Below are positions 38,685-40,697 of a stretch of 40,697 bases of DNA, in pieces. Location of the stretch: assembly GCF_000333275.1 (NCBI RefSeq), contig NZ_BACU01000179.1:1-40697 (forward strand), written 5' to 3'. Source of the DNA: Azospirillum sp. B4. GTDB lineage: Bacteria; Pseudomonadota; Alphaproteobacteria; Azospirillales; Azospirillaceae. Positions within the stretch are counted from its first letter, which is position 1; every line of letters begins with the position of its first letter. A program made the translations under genes and the position numbers. The notes beneath the pieces are model-generated. The model searched no databases. It was not told the DNA's origin and saw only the letters and a program-made list of their open reading frames with translations.

Positions 38685-40163
38685 TCAGTGCAAAGGCTGG
38701 CGCAGCAGCGCCGGCTTGCGCGCCATCAGGTCCAGGATCAGTTCGCCAAACAGGCTGTTGGCCCAGGCGAACCAGGGCCGGGTGAAATGGCCGGGATCGT
38801 CCTGGCCGAAGGCTTCGTGCATGAAGCCGGTGCCGGCATGCGTGCCCTTCAGCCACACCAGGCACTGGCGGATTTCCGCGTCATCGGCACTGGTCAGGGC
38901 ACGGACGATCAGGGACATGGGCCAGATCATGCCCAGGCCCACGTGCGGCCCGCCCACGCCCTCGGCAGCGCTTCCCTTGAAAAAATAGGGATTGCGGCGG
39001 CTCAGGACCCGTTGCCGGGTGCGGCGGTACAGCGGATCCCGAGCGTCGCAGGCGCCGAGATAGGGCAGGCTCAGCAGGCTGGGCACGTTGGCATCGTCCA
39101 GGAACAGCGCGTTGCCGAAACCGTCAACCTCATAGGCCCAGACCTCGTGCCCTTCCCCATCCGCCATGCGGCCGTGCCGCGTCAGCGCCACCGCCACGGT
39201 GTCCGCAAGGCTATGACAGGCGTTGGCCAGGGCGGCGTCGCCATGGATGGCCTGCGCCATGTCGGCCAGTTGGCGCAGGCTGGTCACGGCGAACAGGTTG
39301 GCGGGGACGAGGAAGGGCAGCACGCAGGCGTCGTCCGACGGCCGGAACATGGAATGGATCAGCCCGACCTTGACCGTGGGCGCGCCATAACCGTCCAGGG
39401 CCAGCGTGTCGCTGGGCGTTTCGCTGGTGCGCTGGAAGTGATAGGGGCCGGGACCCTCCAGCCGCTGCTGCTCGCGAAAGGTGCGCACGATCAGGGCCAT
39501 GGCCTGGCGCCAGGCCGCGTCGAAGGCGACGGTGTCCCCCGTCGCCCGCCAGTAGCCGTGGGACAGGCGGATGACATGGCACAGGCTGTCCACCTCCCAC
39601 TTGCGTTCGGCCACGCCGGGCTTCATCTCCGTCATGTCCTCCTTGGCCCAGCTCAAGGGCGTGACGGCGCCGGTGTCGCGGCTGAAGGCGTTGGCATAGG
39701 GATCGATCAGGATGCAGCGCGCCTGGCGACGGATCAGCCCTTGGCAGAGCTGGCGCAAGGCGGCGTCCCGTCGCGCCAGCGGCAGGTAGGGCCACACCTG
39801 GGCGGCGCTGTCGCGCAACCACAGGCAGGGGATGTCACCGGTGATGACGAACGCGTCGGGCCCGCCGTCCAGGGTGCCCATGGACACGGTGGTGTCCAGG
39901 GTGTTGGGGTAGCAGTTCTGGAACAGCCAGTAGAGTTCAGGATCGGCGATGGCGGCGCGGGCATCTTTGATCACCGCCTCCACCGCCGGGCTGGCATAAC
40001 CCCGGGCCGTGGCGGCCGGCCGCCGGGACACCGGCGAGGACGCGGCGCGCGACGGACCCGCCAGGCCCAGTCCCACGCCGGCCACGGCCATTTTCAGCAA
40101 ATCACGGCGTATAGGCATCCGCATCCCGTGTCTGGGGCCCGCAACGGAAACGGGCCGGTTCAT
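38685..40163 (-). CDS. GH125 exo-alpha-1,6-mannosidase, copy 2
   Basis: This is a second GH125 enzyme, 492 residues from the ATG at 40163 (TGAGG about 4 nt upstream). A later start before PIRRDLLKM, the Tat-like motif, is possible and would give about 477 residues. Motifs match copy 1: NTLDTTV, CLWLRDSAAQVWPYL, DPYANAF, MTEMKPGVAERKWE, MFRPSDDA (Asp277/278) and GTGFMHEAF (Glu450). It lies 89 nt after the partial receptor gene, with a hairpin between, and 25 nt before GH92 copy 2. The GH125-GH92 order is the same as in the first block, except that there a GH35 gene lies between them. Confidence 0.92.
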   Translation of the reverse strand: MNRPVSVAGPRHGMRMPIRRDLLKMAVAGVGLGLAGPSRAASSPVSRRPAATARGYASPAVEAVIKDARAAIADPELYWLFQNCYPNTLDTTVSMGTLDGGPDAFVITGDIPCLWLRDSAAQVWPYLPLARRDAALRQLCQGLIRRQARCILIDPYANAFSRDTGAVTPLSWAKEDMTEMKPGVAERKWEVDSLCHVIRLSHGYWRATGDTVAFDAAWRQAMALIVRTFREQQRLEGPGPYHFQRTSETPSDTLALDGYGAPTVKVGLIHSMFRPSDDACVLPFLVPANLFAVTSLRQLADMAQAIHGDAALANACHSLADTVAVALTRHGRMADGEGHEVWAYEVDGFGNALFLDDANVPSLLSLPYLGACDARDPLYRRTRQRVLSRRNPYFFKGSAAEGVGGPHVGLGMIWPMSLIVRALTSADDAEIRQCLVWLKGTHAGTGFMHEAFGQDDPGHFTRPWFAWANSLFGELILDLMARKPALLRQPLH

Positions 40164-40207
40164 CCGGCCTCATTCTCCCGCGGAACAGGGCCCCCGCAGA
40201 ATAGGGA

Positions 40208-40236
40208 AAGGTCCTGGTGACCGCCACCAGGACCTT
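40208..40236 (-). terminator. Strong hairpin after the second receptor gene, weak terminator or attenuator
   Basis: On the minus strand, AAGGTCCTGGTG and CACCAGGACCTT form a perfect 12-bp stem around a 5-nt loop, 16 nt after the receptor stop. Only TTTCCCTATTCT follows, not a proper T-run. It may be a partial terminator that lets some transcription continue into GH125, or an mRNA-stabilising hairpin. Confidence 0.65.
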
Positions 40237-40252
40237 CCGTCACAGAGCAGGA

Positions 40253-40697
40253 TCAGTAGCTGTACTTCATGCTGACCAGGATGGTCCGGCCCGTCTCCAC
40301 CACGTCGGAGATGGCCAGGCTCGACTTGCCGATGTGCGACCAGTAGGAGACGTCGTCGAACAGGTTGGCCACCGACAGGTCGGCCCGCACGCCATAGCCG
40401 AAGTCGTAGCCGGCATGCAGGTCCACCCGCTGCGACGACCGGACCCACAGGTCGTCCCAGCTGCTGCCCAGGCCCAGGTAATCGTACTGGGCCACATAGG
40501 CACCGGTGTAGTGGTAGATCAGGTCCAGGGTGAAGCCGTCCTTTTCATAGAAGGCCTCGATATTGGCCATCCAGTCCGGAGCGTTCTGGATGCGCTCGTT
40601 CGGGTCCAGCCCGGCGGCCTTGGTGTTGACCGAGGTCCACTGCCGCGTGAGGTTGGCACCCAGGCCGAAGCCGTCGAACGGCGCCGGCATGTCCTGA
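40253..40697 (-). CDS. TonB-dependent receptor, C-terminal part only
   Basis: The last 147 residues of an outer-membrane receptor barrel are present; the frame stays open to the right edge, so the 5' part lies outside the window. Barrel strands with alternating polarity and aromatic girdles are visible, such as FTLDLIYHYTGAYVAQYD and VRADLSVANLFDDVSYW, the latter typical of the penultimate strands. The end is VSMKYSY. Codons before the first internal Met (40690) continue the frame, so that Met is not the start. It reads toward the GH125-GH92-GH29B block and is likely its cognate importer. Confidence 0.85.
   Translation of the reverse strand, partial: QDMPAPFDGFGLGANLTRQWTSVNTKAAGLDPNERIQNAPDWMANIEAFYEKDGFTLDLIYHYTGAYVAQYDYLGLGSSWDDLWVRSSQRVDLHAGYDFGYGVRADLSVANLFDDVSYWSHIGKSSLAISDVVETGRTILVSMKYSY

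Noticed and set aside
1..40697. Insertion sequences, integrases, tRNA genes, CRISPR arrays or phage genes
   Set aside because: None was found on either strand. The intergenic gaps are too short or lack the expected repeats and folds, so recent mobility of the locus has no direct support here.

Overview
The window is GC-rich DNA with almost no intergenic space. It comes from a Gram-negative bacterium with an outer membrane: there are two TonB-dependent receptors, a two-partner secretion pair and many exported enzymes with Sec or Tat signal peptides. The receptor type, the codon usage and the NagP/NagK/NagB-II style of GlcNAc catabolism suggest an alphaproteobacterium, possibly Azospirillaceae or a relative. 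That placement is inference, because the window has no rRNA or other phylogenetic marker gene.

Layout. (1) 1-4856, minus strand: a two-partner secretion system, with the TpsB transporter followed by a large TpsA adhesin that runs off the left edge. (2) 5289-21584, minus strand: eight tightly packed glycosidase genes, transcribed in the order GH29, GH18, GH20, GH2, GH3 (with PA14), GH125, GH35, GH92. (3) 21946-24531, minus strand: a TonB-dependent receptor with its own terminator. It is divergent from (4) 24843-29298, plus strand: a GlcNAc operon (MFS transporter, GlcNAc kinase, SIS-type GlcN6P deaminase, GlcNAc6P deacetylase). (5) 29457-34075, plus strand: a ROK-family repressor, a ROK sugar kinase, and an exported 782-residue protein of no family I recognise. 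(6) 34094-40163, minus strand: a second block, transcribed GH125, GH92, GH29 (subfamily-B type with two discoidin domains). (7) 40253-40697: the 3' end of a second TonB-dependent receptor, reading into block 6.

Taken together, the genes look like a complete system for eating N-glycans, and plant N-glycans in particular. Receptors would import glycans or glycopeptides. In the periplasm, GH29 and GH35 would strip fucose and galactose (Lewis-a antennae), GH20 terminal GlcNAc, GH92 and GH125 alpha-mannose, GH3 the plant-specific beta-1,2-xylose, and GH2 the core beta-mannose, while GH18 would act on the chitobiose core. Released GlcNAc would enter through NagP and be converted to fructose-6-phosphate. 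The ROK kinase could phosphorylate mannose. The enzyme set parallels the nix cluster of Xanthomonas campestris pv. campestris but is larger, with duplicated GH92 and GH125, two GH29 types, GH35 and the unknown protein.

The best candidate for something undescribed is the unknown exported protein at 31727-34075. Other points of interest are three short tandem duplications lying on or beside stop codons, an 80-nt identical patch shared by the two GH92 genes, and recurring AT-rich elements and LacI-like dyads in the few intergenic gaps.
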